From the NCBI GenBank assembly GCA_005790605.1, contig SXUI01000033.1, forward strand, positions 1 through 32,541: a stretch of DNA of 32,541 bases, in the 5' to 3' direction. This document shows, piece after piece, positions 1-7,785 of the stretch; within the stretch, counting starts at the first letter, position 1; the number at the start of each line of letters is the position of its first letter. Source of the DNA: Planctomycetia bacterium. Lineage in GTDB: Bacteria; Planctomycetota; Phycisphaerae; Phycisphaerales; SM1A02. The position numbers and the translations under genes were made by a program. The notes beneath the pieces are model-generated. The model had not been told where the DNA came from. It made no database searches and saw nothing but the letters and a program-made list of their open reading frames with translations.

Positions 1-239
1 CCGGGGACACAGCTTCGGCCCTCGACGCCGAAGAGGCGCATCGATCCATCCGATTGGTGCTGTCTGACCTGTATAGTGCTCCGTTCGCTCAATCGACCCG
101 CGTGATTTATGGCGGCTCGGTGAATGCGAAAAATGCAGCTGAACTCTTCGCCTCCGACGAGGTCGACGGTGGTCTCATCGGCGGCGCGTCGCTCCGAAGC
201 GAGGAGTTTCTATCGATAGCGCGAGCAGCGCTGGCCTAG
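1..239 (+). CDS. tpiA: triosephosphate isomerase, C-terminal part
   Basis: This is the last 78 or so codons of a reading frame open to the left edge of the window. It carries the end of the TIM barrel: the phosphate-gripping YGGSV motif in strand 7 and the GGASL motif of strand 8 followed by the last helix. These are diagnostic of triosephosphate isomerase, which interconverts dihydroxyacetone phosphate and glyceraldehyde 3-phosphate in cytoplasmic glycolysis. The frame reads back without a stop to base 3, so the start lies outside the window. It ends in TAG 43 bases before secG. The tpiA-secG order is common in bacteria and supports co-transcription. The active-site Glu and His are outside the window and cannot be checked. 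Confidence 0.93.
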   Translation, partial: GDTASALDAEEAHRSIRLVLSDLYSAPFAQSTRVIYGGSVNAKNAAELFASDEVDGGLIGGASLRSEEFLSIARAALA

Positions 240-282
240 TCTGAGCTGCGACGAGCTTGTCCGACCGCCCTTTGAGGTTTTC

Positions 283-753
283 ATGAACGCCCTCTATTCC
301 GTCTTCACCGTCCTCTTCATTCTTGTTTCCGCAGCATTGGTGCTGATCATCCTCGTCCAGCGCCCACAGGGCGGTGGACTCGCAGGTGCGTTCGGTGGCG
401 CAGGTGGTGGCGGAACCGACACAGCATTCGGCGGACGAACCGGAGATGCGCTCACAGTCGCAACCATCGGAGCGTTTGTTGTTTACCTCCTTCTCGCCAT
501 TGGCTTGAACATCACAAGCAACGTGATGCGGAATGCGCCAGCGCCAGCGGCTGACGCAGCGACGGCAACCGACTCTGTGCCAGTCGTGCCAGCGACTGAC
601 TCGTCGACGGCGGAAGTTCCTCCAGTTGCACCAACGACTGACTCCGCACCCGCGCCTGTCGCGCCTGCAACCGACGCCCCTGCCGCGGAGGTTCCTGTGA
701 CCGCACCGGCAACCGATACACCAGCGCCGGTGGATGCTCCTGTCGCACCGTGA
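283..753 (+). CDS. secG: preprotein translocase subunit SecG with long Ala/Pro/Thr tail
   Basis: A 156-residue protein whose first 80 residues have the SecG layout: a first membrane helix at about residues 5-25, the VQRPQGGG motif followed by a Gly-rich loop (26-50), and a second helix at about 57-78. SecG helps the SecYEG channel move unfolded proteins across the inner membrane. Bacterial SecG is usually 70-110 residues. Here about 70 extra residues follow, built from loose ATDS/APATD-type repeats rich in Ala, Pro, Thr and Asp. A GAGG SD lies 6 bases before the ATG. The gene sits between tpiA and yicC, 25 bases before the latter. The core call is safe; the role of the tail is unknown. Confidence 0.92.
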   Translation: MNALYSVFTVLFILVSAALVLIILVQRPQGGGLAGAFGGAGGGGTDTAFGGRTGDALTVATIGAFVVYLLLAIGLNITSNVMRNAPAPAADAATATDSVPVVPATDSSTAEVPPVAPTTDSAPAPVAPATDAPAAEVPVTAPATDTPAPVDAPVAP

Positions 754-778
754 TGCGACGACCTACTCGAACGCAACC

Positions 779-1669
779 ATGATTCGATCGATGACCGGTT
801 TCGGAGCTGCAGCGGCCGAAGCCGAGGGTTGTCGTTTTTCGGTTGAGGTGAAGTCGGTCAACAACCGTTTCTTCAAGTGCAGCGTTCGCCTTCCTGATGA
901 ACTGTCCGCACTCGAAGCGGAGATTGAAGCCCTCGTTGCGAAGCGACTCTCCCGCGGAAGCGTGTCCGTTGTTGTGCGATTCGTTCCCGGTGGACGCGTC
1001 GCTGGAGTCGAGATTAATCCAGAAGCAGTGCGCGCGCTGCTTTCACAGTTGATGGATGCGCTTCCCCTTGAACTGCGCGATCGCGCGACGGTCGACCTTG
1101 CATCGCTGCTCGCGGCGCCAGGCATCGCACACACGCAAGGTGGCGAAGCACTCTTAGCGCTTGCCCGCCCTGTGCTCTTGCAACTCGTCGATGAGGCGGT
1201 CGCTGCCGCGCTTGTCGCGAAGTCGCGCGAGGGCGCGGAACTCTCGAAGGAACTTGTTCGTTACGGCGAAGTGATCGCGAATGCGCTCGATGCAGTGCGC
1301 GTTCTTTCTCCTGCGTCTGTGAAGGCGTATGAGGATCGCTTGCGGACACGCATGATTGCGCTGCTCGCTGAGGCAGGTGCGAAGGTCGACGAAGGGACCA
1401 TCCTGCGTGAAGTTGCGGTGTTTGCGGAGCGCAGTGATATCGCTGAAGAGATCACGCGACTCAGTGGGCATCTCGCGCAGTACACGCAGGTGATTTCGCC
1501 TGCGCATGGTGAGGCTGCGGGGAGAACGCTCGACTTTCTCGCACAGGAGATGCTGCGCGAGGCCAACACGATTGCGAGCAAGTCGCAAGAGGTAGAGATC
1601 GCGCGCCGCGTTGTTGAGATGAAGACGGCGATTGACCGCATCAAGGAGCAGAGTCAAAACGCCGAATGA
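779..1669 (+). CDS. yicC: YicC family endoribonuclease
   Basis: A 296-residue protein starting with the family hallmark MIRSMTGFG and ending with a helix of the EMKTAIDRIKEQ type, which matches the YicC N-terminal domain and the C-terminal DUF1732 domain at normal length (about 290). YicC proteins are cytoplasmic oligomeric endoribonucleases linked to small-RNA turnover and stationary-phase growth. The frame is open further upstream to an ATG at 734 inside secG, but homology begins at 779. No SD is visible before 779. It lies 25 bases after secG and 9 bases before the next gene, so it is probably the third gene of one transcript. Confidence 0.9.
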   Translation: MIRSMTGFGAAAAEAEGCRFSVEVKSVNNRFFKCSVRLPDELSALEAEIEALVAKRLSRGSVSVVVRFVPGGRVAGVEINPEAVRALLSQLMDALPLELRDRATVDLASLLAAPGIAHTQGGEALLALARPVLLQLVDEAVAAALVAKSREGAELSKELVRYGEVIANALDAVRVLSPASVKAYEDRLRTRMIALLAEAGAKVDEGTILREVAVFAERSDIAEEITRLSGHLAQYTQVISPAHGEAAGRTLDFLAQEMLREANTIASKSQEVEIARRVVEMKTAIDRIKEQSQNAE

Positions 1670-1678
1670 GAGATTGTC

Positions 1679-2743
1679 ATGGGTGGACCCGCCGGCGAAC
1701 ATAGTCAGCGATCTGCAGAGTGGGATCGATTTCATGCGAAGGAGATTGCGAAGGTTCTTTCGCACTTCGATCTCGGTGTCATCGAGACGATTCGCGAGTT
1801 TCATCGCGGATCGAGAAGGGCACCCAAGTTGCGCATCCGGTCGGACCGCGGTGAGTTCCTTCTCAAGCGCCGATCGACGGAGCGCGATTCAGTCGAGCGC
1901 GTCCGATTCTGCCAGTCGATTCAGAAGCATGTGGGCGAGTGCGGAGTAAGCGTCGCGGGGTTGATCCCAACACGAAGCACGGGAGAGACGCTGCTTGAAC
2001 TCGATGGTCGGCGCTACGAGCTGTTCCGATTTATCAATGGGGTGCGGTACGCACGCTCCGAGGGGCATGCGCGCGCTGCCGGCAGCGTGCTCGCGCAACT
2101 CCACACCGCGCTGTTGACTTGCCGCGCGGTTGGGCAGATGCCTGACGCTCGGGTGCATCACAATCGGCATGCACATGCAGCGATCACTCGGATTCCCGAG
2201 GCCGTGCTCTACGCGAATCCTGCGTGCGATCGAGGAATGTTGAGCGACGCGCTTGAACGCGTGCGCGCGCGTTTGGAGATGGCAGAGTCGAAGGCAACCA
2301 AGTACGGCTACGACGCGCTCGCGCAGCAACCGATTCACGGCGATTGGCATCCGGGTAACACCATCTTTGAGGCCGGCGGAGGCATCACGGTCATCGACTT
2401 CGATAGCGCTCGACAAGAGCCGCGCTCTGCCGACATCGCGAACGGGCTTGTGCAGTTTGCGCTCCGAAGTCGCGTGGCTGCGGATCCACTCGAATGGCCG
2501 GTCGGTCTTGATCCGGCGCGCATGCAGGCATTCGCTGGCGCGTATCACGAACGCAGCAACATCAGCCCGGAGGAGGCGACGATTCTTCCTTGGCTCATGA
2601 TCGAGGCGATCGCCGCAGAAGCGACCGTTCCAATCGCGCGGGAAGGGAGTTTCGCCGGCGTGAGCGCCGAGCGTGTGCTCCTCGCAGTGGCGAATCTGCT
2701 GGATTGGATCGGGGATCGTTCGCGCGCAATCACGACGCTTTGA
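1679..2743 (+). CDS. APH-fold aminoglycoside phosphotransferase-like kinase
   Basis: A 354-residue soluble protein of the APH/choline kinase-like fold. The catalytic loop HGDWHPGN is at residues 220-227 (Asp222 as catalytic base, Asn227 for metal) and the IDFD metal-binding motif is near residue 240. An N-terminal lobe holds a Lys (LLKRRS, near residue 63) that may contact ATP. This family phosphorylates small hydroxylated molecules (homoserine, choline, aminoglycosides) or proteins (SrkA), and the sequence alone does not name the substrate. It follows yicC by 9 bases with a weak GAGAG about 6 bases before the ATG. Nothing nearby suggests antibiotic resistance, so a metabolic or stress kinase is more likely. 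Confidence 0.8.
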   Translation: MGGPAGEHSQRSAEWDRFHAKEIAKVLSHFDLGVIETIREFHRGSRRAPKLRIRSDRGEFLLKRRSTERDSVERVRFCQSIQKHVGECGVSVAGLIPTRSTGETLLELDGRRYELFRFINGVRYARSEGHARAAGSVLAQLHTALLTCRAVGQMPDARVHHNRHAHAAITRIPEAVLYANPACDRGMLSDALERVRARLEMAESKATKYGYDALAQQPIHGDWHPGNTIFEAGGGITVIDFDSARQEPRSADIANGLVQFALRSRVAADPLEWPVGLDPARMQAFAGAYHERSNISPEEATILPWLMIEAIAAEATVPIAREGSFAGVSAERVLLAVANLLDWIGDRSRAITTL

Positions 2744-2807
2744 GAGGGCAGACCGAATCTCTCGCGGTTGTCGCTCGGCGTGTCTCGTCGACGCATCGAT
2801 CCGATCG

Positions 2808-2813
2808 TACACT
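2808..2813 (+). promoter_or_regulatory. candidate -10 box (TACACT) for the PDZ protein gene
   Basis: TACACT ends 6 bases before the ATG at 2820. There is no SD, so a transcript started from this box would begin at or next to the start codon (leaderless). No clear -35 hexamer is seen. The call rests on the same arrangement recurring at several genes in the window. Confidence 0.4.
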
Positions 2814-2819
2814 TGAGTG

Positions 2820-3956
2820 ATGCGAGCAGCCCTTGTATCGCTCTCACGCCAATGCGTGCTCCTGCTCGGAGCCAGCGCGGTTTCACTGGCGTCAGGCCAA
2901 GTTCCCGCGGGGCTTCCGACGGAGCGACCCGGACAAGGCATCGGCATTGGCCAGCCACTCCCGCGAAAGCCTGGAGCGACCGGCAGCATCGTCATTGGCG
3001 GACCGGTGTCAACGCCGCCGCTTCCATCCGATGTCGAACTGAATGCGATTTCGGTTGATCCATGGCTCGTTGCGATTGTTGAACAACTCGCTTCGGCATC
3101 GTTTGAGGAGCGCGTCGCTGCGAGTGATGCGTTACTGAAGAAGCAGGCGGATCAAAGGCAATTGATGGCATTGCTCGCGCGACCAAATCTTGATCGAGAA
3201 GCGCGTGCGCGACTGATTACAGCGTTGCAACAGCGCATTCTGAAGGCACCGCGCGGCGCGCTTGGTGTGCGAATGGAATCGATGCGCGATGAGCTGGGAG
3301 TTCGAATCACTGGCCTCGTTCCCGGCATGCCGGGCGAGAAACTGCTTCGGGTCGATGATCTCGTGTACGCGATTGATGGCGATGCAGTGTCCATTCGCGA
3401 AGACCTCATTCGCATCGTGCAATCGAAAGAACCCGGCACGACGGTAACCATTTCGGTCCACCGACAACAGCGTGACGCGAAAGGGAAAGGGCTTCTCGAC
3501 GCGAAGGATGCGCCGCTGTATGACAAGCACGACTTTGATATCGCGCTTGCAAGTACCGAGACGCTTGAGGTGAAGGGGGGACCAGAACCTGCGAACCTCT
3601 TGCCGAGTCCGATTTCGCTTGAGCGTGAGGCACTTGCGGCGGCAGTCGCGGAGCGATTCGGAGAAAAGCCGCAGTTGCTCGAAGCACCGGCGCGTGTTGA
3701 GGCGGAACAGAAGGCGCGCGCGCTTGATCAACATCCGGTCGTGCGCGAAGCACTCGCAAGTCTCGAACTCCTGCGAAAAGTAGGCGGAGCAGATGAGGCG
3801 ACGATGCAGTTGCTGCTGCTTGAGGCGACGAAGTTACGCAAGCAAGCAGATCGGCCTGGCGTGAGCGAAGTTGAACGGGCGCATCTGCACGCGCTCGCAG
3901 ATCGAGTTGACGCCATCGTCCTCGAGATCAGTCGCATCCGCGTTCGCATCCCTTGA
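2820..3956 (+). CDS. secreted PDZ-domain protein
   Basis: A 378-residue protein with an N-terminal signal peptide (Arg at 2, hydrophobic core about 10-24, probable cut after an Ala-Ser-Gly run). A helical segment follows at about 80-140, then one PDZ domain at about 145-220 (GALGVRM start, IDGDAV and VTISVHR strands). The remainder is charged and helical with no recognised catalytic domain, so this is not an HtrA protease: no serine protease part is present. PDZ domains bind C-terminal peptides, so a periplasmic or surface scaffold is a reasonable inference. I chose the ATG at 2820 over the GTG directly before it. The stop codon lies inside the structured repeat that starts at 3946. Confidence 0.72.
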   Translation: MRAALVSLSRQCVLLLGASAVSLASGQVPAGLPTERPGQGIGIGQPLPRKPGATGSIVIGGPVSTPPLPSDVELNAISVDPWLVAIVEQLASASFEERVAASDALLKKQADQRQLMALLARPNLDREARARLITALQQRILKAPRGALGVRMESMRDELGVRITGLVPGMPGEKLLRVDDLVYAIDGDAVSIREDLIRIVQSKEPGTTVTISVHRQQRDAKGKGLLDAKDAPLYDKHDFDIALASTETLEVKGGPEPANLLPSPISLEREALAAAVAERFGEKPQLLEAPARVEAEQKARALDQHPVVREALASLELLRKVGGADEATMQLLLLEATKLRKQADRPGVSEVERAHLHALADRVDAIVLEISRIRVRIP

Positions 3957-4054
3957 GCGCTCGTGCAAGATTCTCGCCCGCAACGGGCGAAATCGTTGCA
4001 CTCGCTTTGGACTCCGGCGGGCCGAGTGAATCGGCACCGCCGGAGATCGAGCTC
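3946..4054 (+). repeat. structured repeat element, copy A (two hairpins)
   Basis: This copy begins at the end of the PDZ gene and includes its stop codon. It holds a conserved 13-base block at 3953-3965 (TTGAGCGCTCGTG) and a hairpin with a 7-bp stem (3974-3980 with 3984-3990, loop CAA). A conserved 20-base block follows at 3997-4016. A second hairpin at 4012-4045 has a 9-bp outer stem, a 5-bp inner stem, a GTGAA loop and one bulged A at 4036. Copy B at 4217-4335 has the same order of parts in the opposite orientation with compensating changes in the stems. It may be a 3'-UTR structured RNA, a terminator type or a mobile palindromic repeat. Confidence 0.75.
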
Positions 4055-4079
4055 CGTGCGTCCGAAGACATTGAAATTG

Positions 4080-4203
4080 CGGCGGTCGCCCAACACCGAA
4101 TTCTTGCACTCGCGCCGCCGCACACCAGAGCGAGCGAGGAATCTGCGGCTTGGAGCAGATCCCAAGTCGCGAGCGCTCAACCCTCGCGCTCAAGGGATGC
4201 GTT
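4080..4203. repeat. degenerate patches of the same repeat family
   Basis: Bases 4188-4203 are the exact reverse complement of 3945-3960 at the start of copy A. The block at 4103-4112 (TTGCACTCGC) matches the conserved block of copy A in the forward sense. The ordered two-hairpin structure is not intact here. This looks like a decayed or rearranged third copy between the two well-formed ones. Confidence 0.4.
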
Positions 4204-4216
4204 CGATTGACGAACT

Positions 4217-4335
4217 GAGCCAGATCTCCGACCGTCGCGATTCATTCGCGCGGTCGGAGTCCAAAGCGAGTGCAGCGTTTTTGCCGTGGGCTTTGCCACG
4301 GCAAGAAACCTGCCACGAGCGCTCAAAGGGATGGC
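4217..4335 (-). repeat. structured repeat element, copy B (two hairpins)
   Basis: On the minus strand this copy starts just after the adenylate kinase stop codon and runs away from that gene. It shares the TTGAGCGCTCGTG block and an identical 20-base block (4255-4274) with copy A. Hairpin I has a 9-bp stem (4281-4289 with 4296-4304) of different sequence from copy A. Hairpin II (4226-4259) repeats the 9-bp plus 5-bp stem, the single bulged base and a 5-nt loop ending TGAA, with four base pairs changed on both sides. The conserved structure with changed stem sequence argues for selection on folding. Confidence 0.75.
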
Positions 4336-4362
4336 AATCCGCTCACGAAGTGAGCGGATTGC
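4334..4362 (-). terminator. 13-bp perfect hairpin at the 3' end of adk
   Basis: Bases 4334-4346 pair perfectly with 4350-4362 around a GAA loop. The hairpin contains the last codons and the stop codon of the adenylate kinase gene. There is no following T run on the minus strand, so it is not a classical intrinsic terminator. It abuts copy B of the structured repeat and may act with it in 3'-end formation or mRNA protection. Confidence 0.55.
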
Positions 4363-4963
4363 GGAAGTGCTTGTTTTGCACGGGAACGACAAGCTCAAGC
4401 ACGTGCTGTAGGACTTCCGATGGCGATCCCATCGCGTTGACTTCGCGAATGATCTCCTTCGGGTAGCAGTCGAGCACTGGCTTCGTCTCTTGGTCGTAGA
4501 CCTCAAAGCGCTTGCGGATCACCTTCTCGTCCGCGTCGTCAATGCGATTTTCCTTGAGCGCGCGGCGACGCATGCGTTGCACCATCGCTTCGATGTCCGG
4601 GCAAACGAGGTGGAGCACTTCGAGCACATCGAGATGTTTGTCGAGGTGCTTCGCTTGATTCACATTGCGCGGGATGCCGTCAAGCACCAAGATGTCCACA
4701 TGGGGCTTGTACAAACTCAGCACGGTTTGTGCGTGCATGTTCTGTCGCCACATCTCAATGGTGAGTTCGTCGGGCACAAGCTCGCCGCGCGAGGAGAACG
4801 CGAGGAACTGCTTCCCAAGGTCGCTCGACATGTCAAGCGAACGGAAGACATCTCCACAAGCCAGGTGAAAGAAGCCAGGCACCTTGCCGAGAATTTTTCC
4901 TTGCGTGCCCTTGCCAGCGCCAGGGGCGCCGAAGAGGAGAATTGTTTTGTAGCGACGAGGCAT
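4343..4963 (-). CDS. adk: adenylate kinase family nucleoside monophosphate kinase
   Basis: A 206-residue cytoplasmic kinase. The P-loop GAPGAGKGT is near residue 10. The NMP-binding region has GDVFRS and a GELVPDE stretch, LDGIPRN matches the family LDGFPR motif, and RIDDADEKVIRKR supplies the catalytic arginines. The segment where long adenylate kinases carry the LID domain is short, so this is a short-LID form. It moves phosphate from ATP to AMP, or possibly to CMP/UMP; the sequence does not settle the acceptor. The ATG at 4963 has an AAGGGA SD upstream, and the frame is open to 5221 without homology. The gene is divergent from recJ and convergent with the PDZ gene. Its last residues are encoded inside the hairpin at 4334-4362. 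Confidence 0.85.
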   Translation of the reverse strand: MPRRYKTILLFGAPGAGKGTQGKILGKVPGFFHLACGDVFRSLDMSSDLGKQFLAFSSRGELVPDELTIEMWRQNMHAQTVLSLYKPHVDILVLDGIPRNVNQAKHLDKHLDVLEVLHLVCPDIEAMVQRMRRRALKENRIDDADEKVIRKRFEVYDQETKPVLDCYPKEIIREVNAMGSPSEVLQHVLELVVPVQNKHFRNPLTS

Positions 4964-5165
4964 GCGGAGTCCCTTTGCAGTGAGGACGGGGATGCGAGGA
5001 TCCCAATCAGGGGCGGAGTGAGTTTGCGCGCGAGGCGCGGAGGTGAGCAGGCGTTCCTCCGTATCGTCCTCCGGAGGAATGGGGCGAAGTATCAGGGGTG
5101 TTCGTGCGTTTGGGAAGCGGAGCGTGGGTGGAAACTTTCGAGAATGTTGCGCAGGAACGGAGCTA

Positions 5166-5196
5166 TTGGAGCCCTGCGTCAGATCAGCACTACACT
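5166..5196 (+). promoter_or_regulatory. candidate promoter for recJ
   Basis: TTGGAG at 5166-5171 and TACACT at 5191-5196 are separated by 19 bases, a loose sigma-70-type fit. It would give a leader of roughly 30 bases before the recJ ATG. It lies in the 270-bp divergent region between adk and recJ, which has no gene and otherwise shows only a short palindrome (CCTCCGGAGG, near 5069-5078). Confidence 0.3.
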
Positions 5197-5233
5197 CGCC
5201 CCCACTTCGCAAGCTCTCCATCCCCGAACCGTC

Positions 5234-7081
5234 ATGACGAAGCCCAAGGCGCGCTCCTCACGCAATTCCTGCCAGTCCGACAGCGGTGCGCAACTGAGCT
5301 TGAGTGGCAAAGCGTGGCGGTCTCAGAGCAGTCGCGATGAGCAATTGCAGCCGAGCGAGGAGCTCATTGACGCTCTGCTCAGGGTTCGGGGCTTGCTTCC
5401 CGTCGAGGAGCCGACAGGCCGTGCCGCGTTTCTCAAGCCATCCTTGAACGCCGTCGCGCATCCACGAGAACTCCCCGGCGCGGCTCGCGCGGCGGAGATC
5501 ATCCTTGAGGCGCTCCGGGCGGAGCGGTCGATCGTCATCTACGGCGACTACGACGTTGACGGCATTACGGCGACAGCAATCCTCTGGCACATGCTGCGCA
5601 CGATCCAAGGGTCGATGCAGACCAGCGGCAAGCTGACTGCATACATCCCGCATCGCATCGAAGAGGGCTATGGGCTCAATGAGGAGGCGCTGCGGAAGTT
5701 CAAGGCGGACAAGGTCGATCTTGTCGTCACGGTTGATTGCGGCGTGAGTTCCATGCATCACGCGAACGTTGCGAAGGAGATTGGGCTCGATCTCATCATC
5801 ACCGATCATCACGCGCTCCGTTCAGATGGCCAGTTGCCGGACGCGCTCGCGGTCATTCATCCTCGCCATCCGGACTCCACGCATGAGTTCAAGGATCTGT
5901 GTGGCGCAAGCGTCGCTTGGAAACTTGCGTGGATGCTTGCGGTTGCATACTGCAAGAGCGATCGAGTTGCGGAGATCTTGAGGATTGAACTCCAGCGCCT
6001 TCTTCCACTTGCCGCGCTCGGGACTATTGCGGACATCGTTCCACTGATCGGGGAAAATCGCGTCATCACCGCGCTTGGATTGCGAATGATGAGGACGACC
6101 GGGATTGTGGGTCTCGATGCCCTCCTTGCGCAGAAGGGAATTGGGAGCGAGATCAACGCAGAGACGATTGCGTTCCGTGTTGCGCCGCGCCTGAATGCAT
6201 GCGGCAGACTCGGGCACGCCGAGGATGCGATCGAGCTGTTTACGAAGGCAGACAAGGCTCGGGCAGGAGAGATCGTCGACGCTCTCGAGAAACTCAACCT
6301 GAAGCGCAAGCGGATCGAAGAGGAAGTCTTCGCGAAAGTGCAGTCGCTGCTTCAGGGTTCGCGAGAGCGAGGCGAGAGGCAGCCGAGGATCGTCGTGCTT
6401 GCGGATGACGCGTGGCATCCTGGTGTGGTCGGCATCACCTGTAGCCGAGTCGTGGAGGCGTTCGGTCGGCCATGCATCCTGCTTGGAGGAAATGGCGGGA
6501 AGTTCAAGGGCTCTGGGCGTTCCATCCCCGGATTCGAACTGCATAAGGCACTTGAAGGTGCGAGCAAACACCTTCTCACGCACGGCGGTCATGCGATGGC
6601 AGTTGGGCTTCAATGTAAGCCAGAGGAAGTGGAGGCTCTTCAAGCCGCGCTGGAGAAGTACGCGCAAGCGCACCTCCCCGAAACTCCAGCAGCGAGCCCG
6701 GAGGTGTACGACATTGCGTGTAGATTCGACGCGTTTACGGATCGGATGCTTGCCGCGATGCGCGCGTTTGAGCCGTGTGGGAGCGGGAATCTGCCGCCAA
6801 CATTCTTGGTCCCCGGCGTGTTCCTCTCCGGCCCGCCCAAACCCATCGGGACGCACGGCGAACATCTCGCGCTGCAGCTCAAGGCAAGCGCGATGCCAGT
6901 GCAATCAGAGAAAGAAACCTTGCGCGCGATGTGGTGGCGAGGAGGAAAATTCGCGGAAGCACTGAAGCTTGGGATGCGCGTCGATCTGCTCGCAAGACCA
7001 AAGCTCAACGAGTTTCGAGGGAAAAAGTCCATCGAAGCGGAGATCATCGACGTCCGAGTCGCTATGGACGCGAAGGCATAG
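5234..7081 (+). CDS. recJ: single-stranded-DNA-specific exonuclease RecJ
   Basis: A 615-residue protein of the DHH phosphoesterase superfamily. Motif I YGDYDVDG lies at about residues 102-109, DHH at 191-193 for metal binding, and GGHAMA of the DHHA1 domain at about 451-456. A C-terminal OB-like region follows. RecJ degrades single-stranded DNA 5' to 3' with Mn/Mg in recombination and mismatch or base-excision repair. Length is slightly above the usual 560-580, from a polar N-terminal extension of about 30 residues. The frame is open upstream to 4490, but that part is antisense to adk, and RecJ homology starts after residue 30. No SD is visible before the ATG at 5234. Confidence 0.92.
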   Translation: MTKPKARSSRNSCQSDSGAQLSLSGKAWRSQSSRDEQLQPSEELIDALLRVRGLLPVEEPTGRAAFLKPSLNAVAHPRELPGAARAAEIILEALRAERSIVIYGDYDVDGITATAILWHMLRTIQGSMQTSGKLTAYIPHRIEEGYGLNEEALRKFKADKVDLVVTVDCGVSSMHHANVAKEIGLDLIITDHHALRSDGQLPDALAVIHPRHPDSTHEFKDLCGASVAWKLAWMLAVAYCKSDRVAEILRIELQRLLPLAALGTIADIVPLIGENRVITALGLRMMRTTGIVGLDALLAQKGIGSEINAETIAFRVAPRLNACGRLGHAEDAIELFTKADKARAGEIVDALEKLNLKRKRIEEEVFAKVQSLLQGSRERGERQPRIVVLADDAWHPGVVGITCSRVVEAFGRPCILLGGNGGKFKGSGRSIPGFELHKALEGASKHLLTHGGHAMAVGLQCKPEEVEALQAALEKYAQAHLPETPAASPEVYDIACRFDAFTDRMLAAMRAFEPCGSGNLPPTFLVPGVFLSGPPKPIGTHGEHLALQLKASAMPVQSEKETLRAMWWRGGKFAEALKLGMRVDLLARPKLNEFRGKKSIEAEIIDVRVAMDAKA

Positions 7082-7098
7082 CGTGAGCGTGCTCGCGC

Positions 7099-7677
7099 CT
7101 ATGCGGCTGTCATCGCTCGACCGCCCGCGATCTTTCCAATGACCGCGCCGGCGAGAATCCAACCGACGGTTGATTCGATTGCGCCGTCGATGATCCAGCC
7201 CAGTGGGAAGCCGTACCAGATGTGGTTCGACCACTCGGTGCTACACCAAAGTGCGAGTGCAAAGAGGCCGCACATGACTGCCGTGCCCCGCATGCCGAGG
7301 GGGAGTGAGCCAACAGTAAATGCGACGAGCGCGGCCGCCGCGAAGCCGCTGAGAAACTCGTTCAAGAGCATGGGCGTCATGTCCATGTTGCCGCCAAGTG
7401 GCTTGTAGAAAATCAAGCCAGTCGGGCTCGTCTCGTACTTCTTGATGTATGCCTCCATCGCGGCTTCGTCATCTTCAGCGCAATCCGCGAACGGGAAGAA
7501 GTACACGCCAGGAAGTGGTGTGTTCGCTTTGAGTTCGCTGATGATTGCTTCTTCGTTTGGAAGGCCGGACCAATTCCGCCCGCCAAGATCGAACACCATG
7601 TGAGAAACGGCCCCCCACACGAAGAGGACGATGGCGCCAACAACGGCAGCGATAAAGACATTCGTACAGCGGCTCAT
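7099..7677 (-). CDS. multi-pass membrane protein of unknown function
   Basis: I do not recognise this 192-residue protein. It has a membrane helix at about 8-28, then a soluble, probably outward-facing stretch of about 70 residues with several acidic residues. Three or so hydrophobic segments follow at about 107-125, 130-147 and 160-185, with short loops rich in Trp and His. The chosen ATG at 7677 follows a GGAGA SD; the frame is open to 7755 without support. It lies 108 bases after the pyrophosphorylase gene in the same direction and is convergent with recJ, 17 bases from its stop. No catalytic motif is seen. Confidence 0.65.
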   Translation of the reverse strand: MSRCTNVFIAAVVGAIVLFVWGAVSHMVFDLGGRNWSGLPNEEAIISELKANTPLPGVYFFPFADCAEDDEAAMEAYIKKYETSPTGLIFYKPLGGNMDMTPMLLNEFLSGFAAAALVAFTVGSLPLGMRGTAVMCGLFALALWCSTEWSNHIWYGFPLGWIIDGAIESTVGWILAGAVIGKIAGGRAMTAA

Positions 7678-7785
7678 GGAAGTCTCCGAAAGGGAAGCGG
7701 CGTCGGCGGCATGCAGCGAAAACTGCGCACGCGCCGTGAGTACTGCGGCGTGCATCGACGAGCAATCGCGGAATACTTGAAAGGA

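Noticed and set aside
1679-2743. Antibiotic resistance gene (aminoglycoside phosphotransferase)
   Set aside because: Only the general APH fold is seen. The gene sits in a housekeeping operon with no mobile element, so a metabolic kinase is more likely.
1889-2995. Minus-strand open frame (368 codons)
   Set aside because: It is antisense to the phosphotransferase gene, whose catalytic motifs are intact.
3946-4335. Integron attC site
   Set aside because: The hairpins have bulged bases like attC, but no GTTRRRY/RYYYAAC core boxes or nearby integrase are seen.
4490-5233. In-frame extension of RecJ by about 250 residues upstream
   Set aside because: The extension is antisense to adk, which has a clear P-loop and an SD, and RecJ homology begins only after 5234.
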